This document shows positions 38,654-47,501 of a DNA stretch of 64,000 bases, piece after piece. Made by a program: the position numbers and the translations under genes. Numbering within the stretch: the first letter of the stretch is position 1; each line of letters begins with the position of its first letter. The DNA comes from Kurthia sibirica (GTDB taxonomy: Bacteria; Bacillota; Bacilli; Bacillales_A; Planococcaceae), in assembly GCF_003143975.1 (NCBI RefSeq), contig NZ_QFVR01000004.1, forward strand, positions 124,001 through 188,000, read 5' to 3'. The notes beneath the pieces were generated by a model. It did no database searches, was not told the DNA's origin, and was given only the letters and a program-made list of their open reading frames with translations.

Positions 38654-38695
38654 AAAAAAGCCGATCGATCAACGACAATTCGTTAATCGATCGGC
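38654..38695 (-). terminator. dgcP terminator
   Basis: GCCGATCGATTAACG pairs with CGTTGATCGATCGGC on the minus strand and is followed by TTTTTTA. Confidence 0.92.
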
Positions 38696-38712
38696 AAGAA
38701 TTACGAAAGTTA

Positions 38713-40593
38713 TTATGTCTCCGTTTCTACCATTTTAACATCGTATATTTGCACTTGATTTTTACCATTGCGTTTTGCAAAATACATCGCAGAATCCGCC
38801 TCTTTAAAGATTGTCTTATAATTTGCGTCATTATTTTTTGACCAGCTCGACACACCCACTGAAACAGTCACTGACGGTGAAGGTAATCGTTCGATTGCTT
38901 GCCGAATCGCATCGGCAATCGCCACGGCTTCAGCAAGTGGCGTATTGCGGAAATAAACTGCCAACTCTTCACCGCCCCAACGTGCACTTATAGCATTCGA
39001 ACCAGCACCACCCACAATAACAGCGGCAACATTCTCTAATACACGATCGCCTTCTAAATGACCAAATTGATCATTTACTAGCTTAAAATTATCGATATCA
39101 ATGAGCGCAAATACCCCACTGTCATCTTTCCCGACAGATTGCTCTACAAATGACCCTAAATAATGACGCGCATATAACTTCGTCAGCTGATCTCGATCCA
39201 CCATTTCTTGTAATTGTTCACGCAAAATGACATTGGAAATAGCCAAAGATGAATGACGAATGATCGATTGCATGAGTTTGAAGCTATCAAAAGAAAAATA
39301 GTAAGAATTTTCGTGTACGACAAGCGCATAACCAAAGACTTTTTCTCGTATCACAATTGGAATGACCATCATAGACGCATATTTCGACGAGCCCCCAATC
39401 AGTTCTTGAAAATCTGCGATAAATAATGGATCTGACGTTTTAGTAAAATGATTTTTCACATAGTCTAAATATAGTTGTGCTTCTTTCTTATAAAAATACG
39501 CAGAAGTCCCTATCTTCAATTCTGCACCACTGTCTTCAAAGAAAACAAAGGCACTTTCTGATGGTAAAAAAGATTGATTCAATAAGTTTGATAAATAGAC
39601 CAGCATTTCTTGCTGCGATAAATTCATATTCAGACGATGCGATGACTCATTAATCAATTGTAGATCACCTACTAATCGATGCGATTGATGATATAGCTTA
39701 GCATTTTCTAATGCATTCCCAGACGTGTTACCTAAGAAAGTTACTAGTTTTTTATCCTTTTCGGTAAATAAGTATCGTTGCGAAGCAATAAGTTGAATCA
39801 CACCGTATGTCCCTTGACGCCCACGTATAGGTGCACTAAGTATCGTCCGCTGTAAATCCTCGGCATTTTCAATGACTAAATCGCCTGATACAAATGCTTC
39901 TATTGTTGACTTACGCTCATTTAAATAATCAAAAACATGTACTTTAATATTCGGTTTTCTTTCTTGATCATTCGATAGTATTAAATTATGTTCGAGGGTA
40001 GGAAAACTTTTACTCGTACCTAAAATAACCGCATCTAAAATTCGTTCAATATCCATCGTTGAATGAAATAGTTCAGTCAGTTCAAGCAGTTCTGCATTTA
40101 TTTTATTGTCATCCGTATCGATAATACGACTTTTGGATAGCTGCACCGTTTCAAATAATATGTTTATTAATTCATCTAAATATTGCGTACTCGCAAACTC
40201 ATCCCAAGCCGATGTTGATTCAAACATTAAGAAACCGACAATTTTTTGTTGTTGCTTGTCCTCAATCGTAATGATTTCATTTATATCTGGGTGCAACGCT
40301 TTAAATTTCCCTAGCAGAGGGTTTGGGTGTATATGGCGTTGATGAATGAAAGGCATTAATTCGAGCAGTTGGAAGGAATACGGCGTTAATTTACTATCAT
40401 CTTGTGCGATAGTAAATACAGTATCATGGTCAACGATATAGTAATGAAAGCTCGCTACTTGAAAGTGATTAAATAATAATTTTTCAAATTGCTTATAGTA
40501 TTCGCTACCGTTCTTATTGTTTGAGTTATTAATAACTATCCAAAGCTCCAGTAATTGACCCTTTAAATCTTCTAATATATGCTTATTTCTCAT
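38713..40593 (-). CDS. dgcP: GAF-GGDEF diguanylate cyclase (DgcP-like)
   Basis: A 626-residue protein with N-terminal GAF-like sensor domains (about 20-150, 175-310 and 325-450) and a C-terminal GGDEF domain (about 465-620). The active-site motif reads ARWGGEELAVYF, so GGEEL rather than GGEEF; DIDNFKLVNDQFGHLEGDRVL supplies the metal and GTP contacts. No RxxD inhibition site is at the expected position. It makes c-di-GMP and probably senses a small molecule. The ATG at 40593 follows GGTGA by seven bases; the longer upstream frame lacks a ribosome site. Position next to rpsD matches B. subtilis ytrP/dgcP. Confidence 0.88.
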   Translation of the reverse strand: MRNKHILEDLKGQLLELWIVINNSNNKNGSEYYKQFEKLLFNHFQVASFHYYIVDHDTVFTIAQDDSKLTPYSFQLLELMPFIHQRHIHPNPLLGKFKALHPDINEIITIEDKQQQKIVGFLMFESTSAWDEFASTQYLDELINILFETVQLSKSRIIDTDDNKINAELLELTELFHSTMDIERILDAVILGTSKSFPTLEHNLILSNDQERKPNIKVHVFDYLNERKSTIEAFVSGDLVIENAEDLQRTILSAPIRGRQGTYGVIQLIASQRYLFTEKDKKLVTFLGNTSGNALENAKLYHQSHRLVGDLQLINESSHRLNMNLSQQEMLVYLSNLLNQSFLPSESAFVFFEDSGAELKIGTSAYFYKKEAQLYLDYVKNHFTKTSDPLFIADFQELIGGSSKYASMMVIPIVIREKVFGYALVVHENSYYFSFDSFKLMQSIIRHSSLAISNVILREQLQEMVDRDQLTKLYARHYLGSFVEQSVGKDDSGVFALIDIDNFKLVNDQFGHLEGDRVLENVAAVIVGGAGSNAISARWGGEELAVYFRNTPLAEAVAIADAIRQAIERLPSPSVTVSVGVSSWSKNNDANYKTIFKEADSAMYFAKRNGKNQVQIYDVKMVETET

Positions 40594-40733
40594 AATAATA
40601 TCACCAACTTCCCTTTTCAACTGATTGTTATTGATTTCATTATACACATACAGAGTCTTTTATACTACTCCTTTTATACTAGGTGTTTTTTTCAAAAAAA
40701 CATATATACATTGTCTCGGTTTAAGAAAAGCTC

Positions 40734-40762
40734 TTGACATGTTGAGCTACACAATATACAAT
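40734..40762 (+). promoter_or_regulatory. rpsD promoter
   Basis: TTGACA (40734-40739), 17-base spacer, TACAAT (40757-40762): a strong SigA promoter matching high ribosomal protein expression. Confidence 0.88.
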
Positions 40763-40768
40763 GAAATT

Positions 40769-40958
40769 TGTGTAAAATAAACGCAGCGGTTGTATGGTCA
40801 GTACAGCTTATTTTATTCCTTCACTTTATTGTGAATGGGGTATTAGTAACTCTTCTCGGCTGCAAGGGCGAGAATACCAGATAATAAAATATCTGTGTGG
40901 CTAAATACATCTGGTTTTTATTTTATGCCAAATAAAAAACCAATAGGAGGGACTTTAA
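40769..40958 (+). promoter_or_regulatory. rpsD leader, likely S4 autoregulatory RNA
   Basis: A 190-base untranslated leader separates the promoter from rpsD. It contains several potential helices, including the CTTCTCGGC/GGGCGAGAA region near 40853-40876 and a GGTTTTTATTT/AAATAAAAAACC hairpin just before the ribosome site. In B. subtilis S4 represses its own mRNA by binding such a leader. The assignment here rests on position, length and structure, not on a covariance search. Confidence 0.6.
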
Positions 40959-41561
40959 ATGTCTCGTTATACAGGTCCATCTTGGAAATTATCTCGTCGT
41001 TTAGGCATTTCTTTAAGCGGTACTGGTAAAGAAATCGAAAAACGTCCATATGCTCCAGGACAACACGGTCCAACTCAACGTAAGAAATTATCTGAGTATG
41101 GTCTTCAATTACAAGAAAAACAAAAACTTCGCCACATGTACGGAATGACTGAACGTCAATTCCACAACGTATTCTTAAAAGCTGGTAAAATGCAAGGGGT
41201 TCATGGTGAAAACTTCATGATCCTACTTGAAACTCGCTTAGATAACGTAGTTTACCGTCTTGGTTTAGCTCGCACACGTCGCGGCGCTCGCCAATTAGTA
41301 AACCACGGTCACGTTTTGGTTGATGGCAAACGCGTTGATATTCCATCATACAGCGTTAAAGCTGGTCAAACTATTACATTACGTGAAAAATCAATCAACA
41401 ATGCATCAGTAGTTGAAGCAATCGAAGTTAGCGCGTTCGTACCAGAACACTTAACTTTTGATGCTGATACTAAAGTTGGTACATTCACTCGCCTTCCAGA
41501 GCGTTCTGAATTATCTTCTGAAATCAACGAAGCGTACATCGTCGAGTTCTACTCACGTTAA
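40959..41561 (+). CDS. rpsD: 30S ribosomal protein S4
   Basis: A 200-residue S4 starting [37 protein letters not shown]. The S4 domain ([48 protein letters not shown]) is at about 90-155. The N-terminal zinc cysteines of some S4 proteins are absent, so it is the C- (zinc-free) form. S4 nucleates 16S rRNA assembly and autoregulates. Start follows AGGAGG. It is monocistronic. Confidence 0.97.
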   Translation: MSRYTGPSWKLSRRLGISLSGTGKEIEKRPYAPGQHGPTQRKKLSEYGLQLQEKQKLRHMYGMTERQFHNVFLKAGKMQGVHGENFMILLETRLDNVVYRLGLARTRRGARQLVNHGHVLVDGKRVDIPSYSVKAGQTITLREKSINNASVVEAIEVSAFVPEHLTFDADTKVGTFTRLPERSELSSEINEAYIVEFYSR

Positions 41562-41618
41562 TCTGATCACTATTCAGACGGCTTCAAACTACCCCGTAAA
41601 CGTTGTTAAATCAATGTT
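41555..41618 (+). repeat. Direct repeat A: rpsD stop and terminator region
   Basis: The segment from ACGTTAATCTGATCACTATTC through AACGTTGTTAAATCAATGTTT recurs at 42457-42520 with about five substitutions over 60 bases. The copies flank the ISL3-type pseudogene in direct orientation. Confidence 0.85.
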
Positions 41619-41632
41619 TCCGGGGTTTTCTT
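41590..41632 (+). terminator. rpsD terminator
   Basis: CCCCGTAAAC pairs with GTTTCCGGGG around GTTGTTAAATCAAT and is followed by TTTTCTTT. A decayed copy of the same sequence lies at 42487-42528. Confidence 0.88.
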
Positions 41633-41702
41633 TATATTTTTTTACTCATTCTTTTGTGGTTCTATTCTATATGTTGGGGTATTAAAACAATTCATGTTTT
41701 AG

Positions 41703-42426
41703 ACATTTAGAAATAGCGAGAGCTTTCCACCGACAAGTAACGCACTATTTCTTTTAATCACAAAAGTTGAAGAAATTGAGGGCAAGTATGCTCTTTTTAT
41801 AGAAATGCCGAAGCGTTCACATATTGTCCAACTTGTCAGTCCATTACTTCGAAAGTACAGGATGATCGCATACAAAAAATGAATCATTTAAAATGGTTTG
41901 AACGACTTACGTTTTTGTATTATAAGCGTCGATGCTATGTCTGTTCTTGTGGAAAACGTTTTTCAGAAAAAACTTCTTTTATTGAACGTGATCAACGCTT
42001 TTCAAAAGAATGGCATCAAGCGATTCAAATGCTATGCGTTAAATCATCTACATTCCAATCAGTTGCTGAGAAAATGGGGACAGCTAGTTCAACTGTTATT
42101 CGGCGTTTTGATCAAGTCGCAGAACAACAATTAGTGTCAGGTGTCACGCTACCAAAAGCGCTCGCAATTGATGCATATAAAAGAGAGACAAATGCAGGTG
42201 AATTCCAACTAATCATTGCCAATGCAGAAACACATGAACCGATTGCTATCTTGCCAAATCGTCGAAAAGATACGATAAAATAGTACTTGTAAAAGTTCGG
42301 TGATCAAGTAGAAATCGTTGTAATGGATAGGAATCAATGAAACGAAACGCATATGGTTATAAACGATTTAGAGCGAAGATCTTACTAACATTAAAGTATA
42401 AAGAAGTTGGTTTACATCTGGGCTAA
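41703..42426 (+). pseudogene. Decayed ISL3-family transposase
   Basis: Plus-strand pieces in different frames make up an ISL3 transposase: KVEEIEGKYALFIEMPKRSH, then after a one-base shift near 41823 the zinc-finger segment CPTCQSITSKVQD, HLKWFERLTFLYYKRRCYVC, RFSEKTSFIERDQRFS, then ALAIDAYKRE, and after further frame damage near 42280 the DDE-type FGDQVEIVVMD. After an internal deletion the C-terminus resumes as AYGYKRFRAKILLTLKYKEVG and a stop at 42424-42426. Most of the catalytic core is lost, so it is inactive. Confidence 0.85.
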
Positions 42427-42456
42427 ATGAAAAAGGTGGGGTTCCTTGTTATATCA

Positions 42457-42520
42457 ACGTTAATTTGACCACTATTCAGATGGCTTCAAACTACCCCATA
42501 AACGTTGTTAAATCAATGTT
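42457..42520 (+). repeat. Direct repeat B: degraded copy of the rpsD terminator region
   Basis: Matches 41555-41618 with C-to-T and G-to-A changes that break the terminator stem (CCCCA...CGAG). It follows the ISL3 pseudogene. Confidence 0.85.
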
Positions 42521-42528
42521 TTACGAGT

Positions 42529-42884
42529 TTTTCTTTTCTATCGTTTATCAAACTTTGTCATAAAAGTGGCGCTATTTTTGAGGCTGTACACGATCGTAAT
42601 CCAAGTAATGTAAATAAACTGGAAGTCGGCTCTACACCAGATGAGAAAATCTTAGATAACGAACTTCTTCACTTTCTCTTTTATACATATTTCTGACTAG
42701 TCTGCAAAAAATCGCCTTTGGAGAATTAACTGTAATAGGGTGACAGCCACTTCCCCTCCAACAAAACACTGGATTGACCAAAACGAAAGCTCATCAATAT
42801 CTTTACCTACCTATTTTCAGCATGTGAATGAACGGGCTATTATTTGCCTCCAGCAAATAGCATAAAACAAAAAAATCCACAAAA
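42529..42884. other. Intergenic region with no recognised gene
   Basis: Only short frames without ribosome sites are seen. It probably belongs to the degenerated segment brought in with the IS element; nothing else can be supported. Confidence 0.4.
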
Positions 42885-42936
42885 AAACATTTACCTAAAT
42901 CGCCTGTTTAATGGCGTCACCTAGATAAATGTTTTG
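42885..42936 (-). terminator. Terminator of the Yip1-family gene
   Basis: AACATTTATCTAGGTG/CGCC pairs with GGCG/TTAGGTAAATGTT on the minus strand and is followed by TTTTTT. Confidence 0.85.
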
Positions 42937-42952
42937 ATCTACTACCCTTTAA

Positions 42953-43594
42953 TTAAAATAATACTGAAAACAGTAAAACAGCAAAAATAATAACGATTAC
43001 TACGATTACAAGTGTTGGAATAATCATCGTAAAGAATGCTTTCCATTTTGAAAAATTATGCACTTCTGAAATCATGACAATTGATAAAACAAATGTATAA
43101 ACACTGGCAATAAATGCTGTTATATACGTAAGTCCCATCATCACCGTCCACAATGCCGATCGCGTTACCTCATTGTCAAAATATGTTGCTGGAGAACCAA
43201 ATAACCAGATAAGCGTAAATGGTACAACAATGAAATAAGGCATTGATGTAATCATCGAGCCTTTGTATAAATCTTTGTACATCCCTGTCCCTTTGAATAG
43301 TTTACCAATAATCCAATAGAAAAAGGCGATAATTGCTGCGCCAACCAATAATCCAAACACGGCTGTCAAGAGTGTCGAAACGAGCGTCATCGCAACCGTT
43401 GGATTACTTAAATCATCTAAATTTTGTGATTTTTCCATACCAATCTTATTAACAGATTCGAAAAGTGCTGCTCCCCATGCTCCTAAAAAACTAAGAGCAA
43501 AAATAACCCAAAAACTTTTTTTAGATAATAGTGTACGAATCATAATTCGCGGTGAGGTCCATAGTGTTCTATACGGATGTTTGTCTGCGTCCAT
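42953..43594 (-). CDS. Yip1-domain membrane protein
   Basis: A 213-residue protein with five hydrophobic segments: FWVIFALSFLGAWGAALF, TLLTAVFGLLVGAAIIAFFYWIIG, MPYFIVVPFTLIWLFG, WTVMMGLTYITAFIASVYTFVLSIVMI, and FFTMIIPTLVIVVIVIIFAVLLF. The N-terminal WTSPRIMIRTLL and the spacing of segments fit the Yip1/YIPF-like family of Firmicutes. Function unknown. ATG at 43594 is nine bases after GGGAG; the TTG three codons earlier abuts the ribosome site. Confidence 0.8.
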   Translation of the reverse strand: MDADKHPYRTLWTSPRIMIRTLLSKKSFWVIFALSFLGAWGAALFESVNKIGMEKSQNLDDLSNPTVAMTLVSTLLTAVFGLLVGAAIIAFFYWIIGKLFKGTGMYKDLYKGSMITSMPYFIVVPFTLIWLFGSPATYFDNEVTRSALWTVMMGLTYITAFIASVYTFVLSIVMISEVHNFSKWKAFFTMIIPTLVIVVIVIIFAVLLFSVLF

Positions 43595-43819
43595 AAACGT
43601 CAACTCCCTTTTGTATTCATCTTAATAAGTGGTTGCATAATAACAGTACATTAAGTTGGTACTATGCTTCTTTATTGAATACCCTTTTTCACTTTTATTA
43701 ATAACAATAATAGCTATATTTTTTAAGTAATTCGGCATACAAATGATGCTATTCATTAAAGAAACGCAATAAACTGTCTTTTTTTCCACTTATTACAAAA
43801 CGTTCCTGTTTATTATACT

Positions 43820-43855
43820 AAAAAAATTGCACTATTTGTAGTAAATAGCACAATT
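43820..43855 (-). terminator. Terminator of the rhodanese gene
   Basis: ATTGTGCTATTT pairs with AAATAGTGCAAT around ACTAC and is followed on the minus strand by TTTTTTTAG. Confidence 0.88.
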
Positions 43856-43865
43856 TCCATTTTTA

Positions 43866-44162
43866 TTATTTAGTTTCGCCAGCCCACATCATCATGCCGC
43901 CATTCATATTTGTTACATCAAATCCTTGTTGTTCTAAAAATGCTGTTGCTTGACCTGAACGACCACCTGAACGACACACCATAATATAAGGTGTTTTTTT
44001 ATCTAAATCTTGCATTTTAAATTCGATTAAACCAAGTGAAATATGTTGCGCACCAGGAATTATCCCAGTAGCTACTTCATCTGCTTCACGTACATCGATT
44101 AAGTTTAATTTTTCACCTTGTTCTATTAGTTGTTGTACTTCAGTAGTAGTAATTGTTTTCAT
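43866..44162 (-). CDS. Single-domain rhodanese, persulfide-handling
   Basis: A 98-residue sulfurtransferase. The domain is complete: NLIDVREADEVATGIIPGAQHISL, then the active-site loop VCRSGGRSGQA with catalytic Cys63. It moves sulfane sulfur between thiols. It lies 67 bases after a CstR-type repressor, with a second CstR-like operator in the gap, so it is probably induced by persulfides or polysulfide as in the S. aureus cst system. Other cst genes (tauE, cstAB, sqr) are not in the window. Confidence 0.9.
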   Translation of the reverse strand: MKTITTTEVQQLIEQGEKLNLIDVREADEVATGIIPGAQHISLGLIEFKMQDLDKKTPYIMVCRSGGRSGQATAFLEQQGFDVTNMNGGMMMWAGETK

Positions 44163-44178
44163 TTTTTTGCTCTCCCTT

Positions 44179-44194
44179 TACCGTATGGGGTATA
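44179..44194 (-). promoter_or_regulatory. Candidate CstR operator before the rhodanese gene
   Basis: On the minus strand TATACCCCATACGGTA closely matches the site in the cstR promoter (ATACCCCAATAGGTAT). It lies 17 bases before the rhodanese start codon. Confidence 0.6.
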
Positions 44195-44229
44195 CTAAAT
44201 AGCGGAAAAAGCTATAATAGCCTCTCCAA

Positions 44230-44493
44230 TTAACGACTTTTAACGAGTAAATTCACGGCATCAGAAATAAGCTCTTCCTGTGTTCGATTGTCTTCGTTAC
44301 CATCGCCTTGAATGCAATTCACCAAGTTAGTACTAACAATCAAACCAATTGTGCGATCAATTGCACTACGAGAAGCTGACAGTTGTGTGATCACTTGCTT
44401 ACAGTCCTTGCCTTCATCCATCATGCGTAAAATCCCTTGTATTTGTCCATCGATACGTTTTAAACGATTGCGAACTTGTTGGTTGTATTCCAC
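44230..44493 (-). CDS. cstR: CstR-like persulfide-sensing repressor (CsoR family)
   Basis: An 87-residue all-helical protein of the CsoR/RcnR family. It has Cys31 (EGKDCKQVITQL) and Cys60 (STNLVNCIQG), the same positions used by S. aureus CstR. The histidine that copper-sensing CsoR has three residues before the second Cys is replaced by Asn, which argues against copper and for persulfide sensing. Two operator-like sites, one inside its own promoter and one before the adjacent rhodanese gene, support this. It would be derepressed when Cys31 and Cys60 are cross-linked by sulfane sulfur. Confidence 0.85.
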   Translation of the reverse strand: MEYNQQVRNRLKRIDGQIQGILRMMDEGKDCKQVITQLSASRSAIDRTIGLIVSTNLVNCIQGDGNEDNRTQEELISDAVNLLVKSR

Positions 44494-44526
44494 TATTATT
44501 CCCCTCCCTTAGTTTTTACTCTATAC

Positions 44527-44555
44527 AGAATATACCCCAATAGGTATTTAGTCAA
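44527..44555 (-). promoter_or_regulatory. cstR promoter with operator in the spacer
   Basis: On the minus strand -35 TTGACT (44550-44555), a 17-base spacer and -10 TATTCT (44527-44532). The spacer is almost wholly occupied by the inverted repeat ATACCCCAATAGGTAT (44532-44547), so bound repressor would block RNA polymerase. Confidence 0.78.
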
Positions 44556-44613
44556 GTGATACTACTTTTACTATGGTATAATTTTTTCAAAAGAATTTGA
44601 AGGAGGGATTTCA

Positions 44614-45429
44614 TTGCGCCTGATCTCCATCTGTCCAAGCAATACCGAATTAGTCGCTTATTTGGGTTTAACGGATCAATTAGTTGGCATCGACGACTTT
44701 TCTGATTGGCCTGAGTCAACACAAAATTTGCCGAAGTTGGGTCCTGATTTATCTATTGATATGGACGCTTTACAACAATTGCAACCGGATTTAGTTTTGG
44801 CTTCACTTAGTGTACCTGGTATGGAAAAAAATATTACTGCACTGCAACAAAGAAATATTCCTCATATCCTATTTAATGGCAACTCTTTAGAAGAAATAAT
44901 TGAGGATTTACTCATTTTAGGTCAAGCATGCCATGTAGATGAGCTGGCACGCGAAATTGCTACAGAATATCGAAATTTCATCACCACAATGCACGAAATT
45001 GCTGCGACCATTAAACAAAAACCGAGCTATTATTGGGAATGGTGGCCCAATCCCATCTTTACTCCCGGTCATATAAATTGGCTGACAGAGATTAGTGAAC
45101 TAGCTGGAGGCATTAATACGTTTAGTGACGTAAATCTCGCAAGTGTCATGACCGATGCCCAGGATGTTCGACAAAGAAATCCTGATATGATTTTTCTAAG
45201 TTGGGTTGGTGTTCCATACGAGCGTATCAATACAGCTGTTGTCTTAAAGCGCGTTGGTTGGTCGGATATAACAGCCGTACAAAATAACGCAATCTATAAA
45301 ATGGAAGAATGGCTCTATTGTCGCCCTTCTCCACGTCTGCTTGAAGGTGCTTTAAAACTTGCCAAACAAGTACATCCCGAAGCCTATAAACATGTAGTTT
45401 TACCTTCTTTCATCATAAAGCAACAATAA
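44614..45429 (+). CDS. Cobalamin/iron-type binding-protein fold, without signal peptide
   Basis: A 271-residue protein with the BtuF/FhuD class III binding-protein fold: RLISICPSNTELVAYLGLTDQLVGIDDFSDWP at the N-terminus, then LSIDMDALQQLQPDLVL, and YYWEWWPNPIFTPGHINWLTEISELAGGIN in the second lobe. No signal peptide or lipobox is present, and no ABC permease or ATPase gene is adjacent. A cytosolic role or a moonlighting binding protein is possible. It starts at TTG (44614) seven bases after GGAGG. Ligand unknown. Confidence 0.83.
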   Translation: MRLISICPSNTELVAYLGLTDQLVGIDDFSDWPESTQNLPKLGPDLSIDMDALQQLQPDLVLASLSVPGMEKNITALQQRNIPHILFNGNSLEEIIEDLLILGQACHVDELAREIATEYRNFITTMHEIAATIKQKPSYYWEWWPNPIFTPGHINWLTEISELAGGINTFSDVNLASVMTDAQDVRQRNPDMIFLSWVGVPYERINTAVVLKRVGWSDITAVQNNAIYKMEEWLYCRPSPRLLEGALKLAKQVHPEAYKHVVLPSFIIKQQ

Positions 45430-45529
45430 TAATTTTTCTACGTCCTTTATTATAAGAGCGGTTCTTTAGTGAAAAAAGTAGGACCTCTTGTAGGATGCAT
45501 ATGCGTACAGTTGATGGTCTATACAAGTA

Positions 45530-45573
45530 AAAAACTGCCCTATGATTCCAACGAATCACAGGACAGTTTTTAA
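45530..45573. terminator. Bidirectional terminator between the binding-protein gene and tyrS
   Basis: AAAACTG.CCT.TGATTC pairs with GAATCA.AGG.CAGTTTT around a four-base loop with T tracts on both sides. Confidence 0.88.
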
Positions 45574-45595
45574 GTTTCTTCTATATTAGTAGTAA

Positions 45596-46870
<1,275 letters not shown>

Positions 46871-46887
46871 CTACCTCCTTGAGAATA

Positions 46888-47110
46888 TAAAAACGCCCCT
46901 GCTATAAATGCAGGGACGTTAAGGACGTAGTTAACGCGGTACCACCCGGCTTGGAGAATCGATAACCCACTCTCCCGCTCAATCGCTATAACGCAGCGGC
47001 TGCGTCCATGCTCCCAATGTGTAATTCATCATTCAACTATGTCTGACTTTCACCAACCGTCAGCTCTCTAAACAGGAAGTCAAATAACTACTGCGCATCG
47101 TTCATCGCGT
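46888..47110 (-). promoter_or_regulatory. Tyrosine T-box leader of tyrS
   Basis: On the minus strand the leader reads AGAGAGCTG, GGTTGGTGAAAGTC, then a specifier region GAATTACACATTGGGAGC with codon TAC (47021-47023), the T-box GGGTGGTACCGCG (near 46938-46950), and the terminator ACGTCCCTGC/GCAGGGGCGTTTTT (46888-46920). TAC is the tyrosine codon and matches tyrS. Uncharged tRNA-Tyr would stabilise the antiterminator and allow read-through. Confidence 0.95.
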
Positions 47111-47126
47111 GGAATCTATAACTGTT

Positions 47127-47154
47127 ATTGTACTTCATATCATTTTTTTGTCAA
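47127..47154 (-). promoter_or_regulatory. tyrS promoter
   Basis: TTGACA (47149-47154), 16-base spacer, TACAAT (47127-47132) on the minus strand, just upstream of the T-box leader. Confidence 0.8.
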
Positions 47155-47388
47155 TATATAAATTGTTCATACATATTTACACCGATTTAATGTAAAATCA
47201 TATAATGTATACTTTTTAAGACGATGTTTACACATAAAATACTTTAAATAGCGTACACATATATGGAATAATTTTCATGTAAATAGGGTAAAATATTGTA
47301 TACTATTCTTTATAGTCTGATGCTAAAGTAAATAGGGTCATACATACTATTTAGTATCGATGAAGTGTACCTAAACTGAAAAAACGTC

Positions 47389-47501
47389 TATAATCTATAA
47401 CCAGGCAAAAAAAATGTAAGTTGCAGCTATTTTTTAAGCCTGATTTACTTTCGAAGGAGGAAGGCCGTATTTCAACTGAGCAACTTTCACTTTTGTGAGT
47501 T
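47389..47501 (+). promoter_or_regulatory. PBP gene promoter -10 and structured 5' leader
   Basis: TATAAT at 47389-47394 is a likely -10 with a weak -35. The transcript would start near 47401 at a hairpin CAGGC.. AAAAAAT / ATTTTTT..GCCTG (47402-47442). Its loop holds AAGTTGC (47418-47424), complementary to GCAACTT at 47480-47486, so a pseudoknot could span the strong ribosome site GGAGG (47456-47460). That site has no ATG, GTG or TTG at the usual distance. Confidence 0.4.

Noticed and set aside
44230-44493. Copper-sensing CsoR
   Set aside because: The conserved metal-binding histidine is Asn here and no copper-transport genes are adjacent; the CstR reading fits better.
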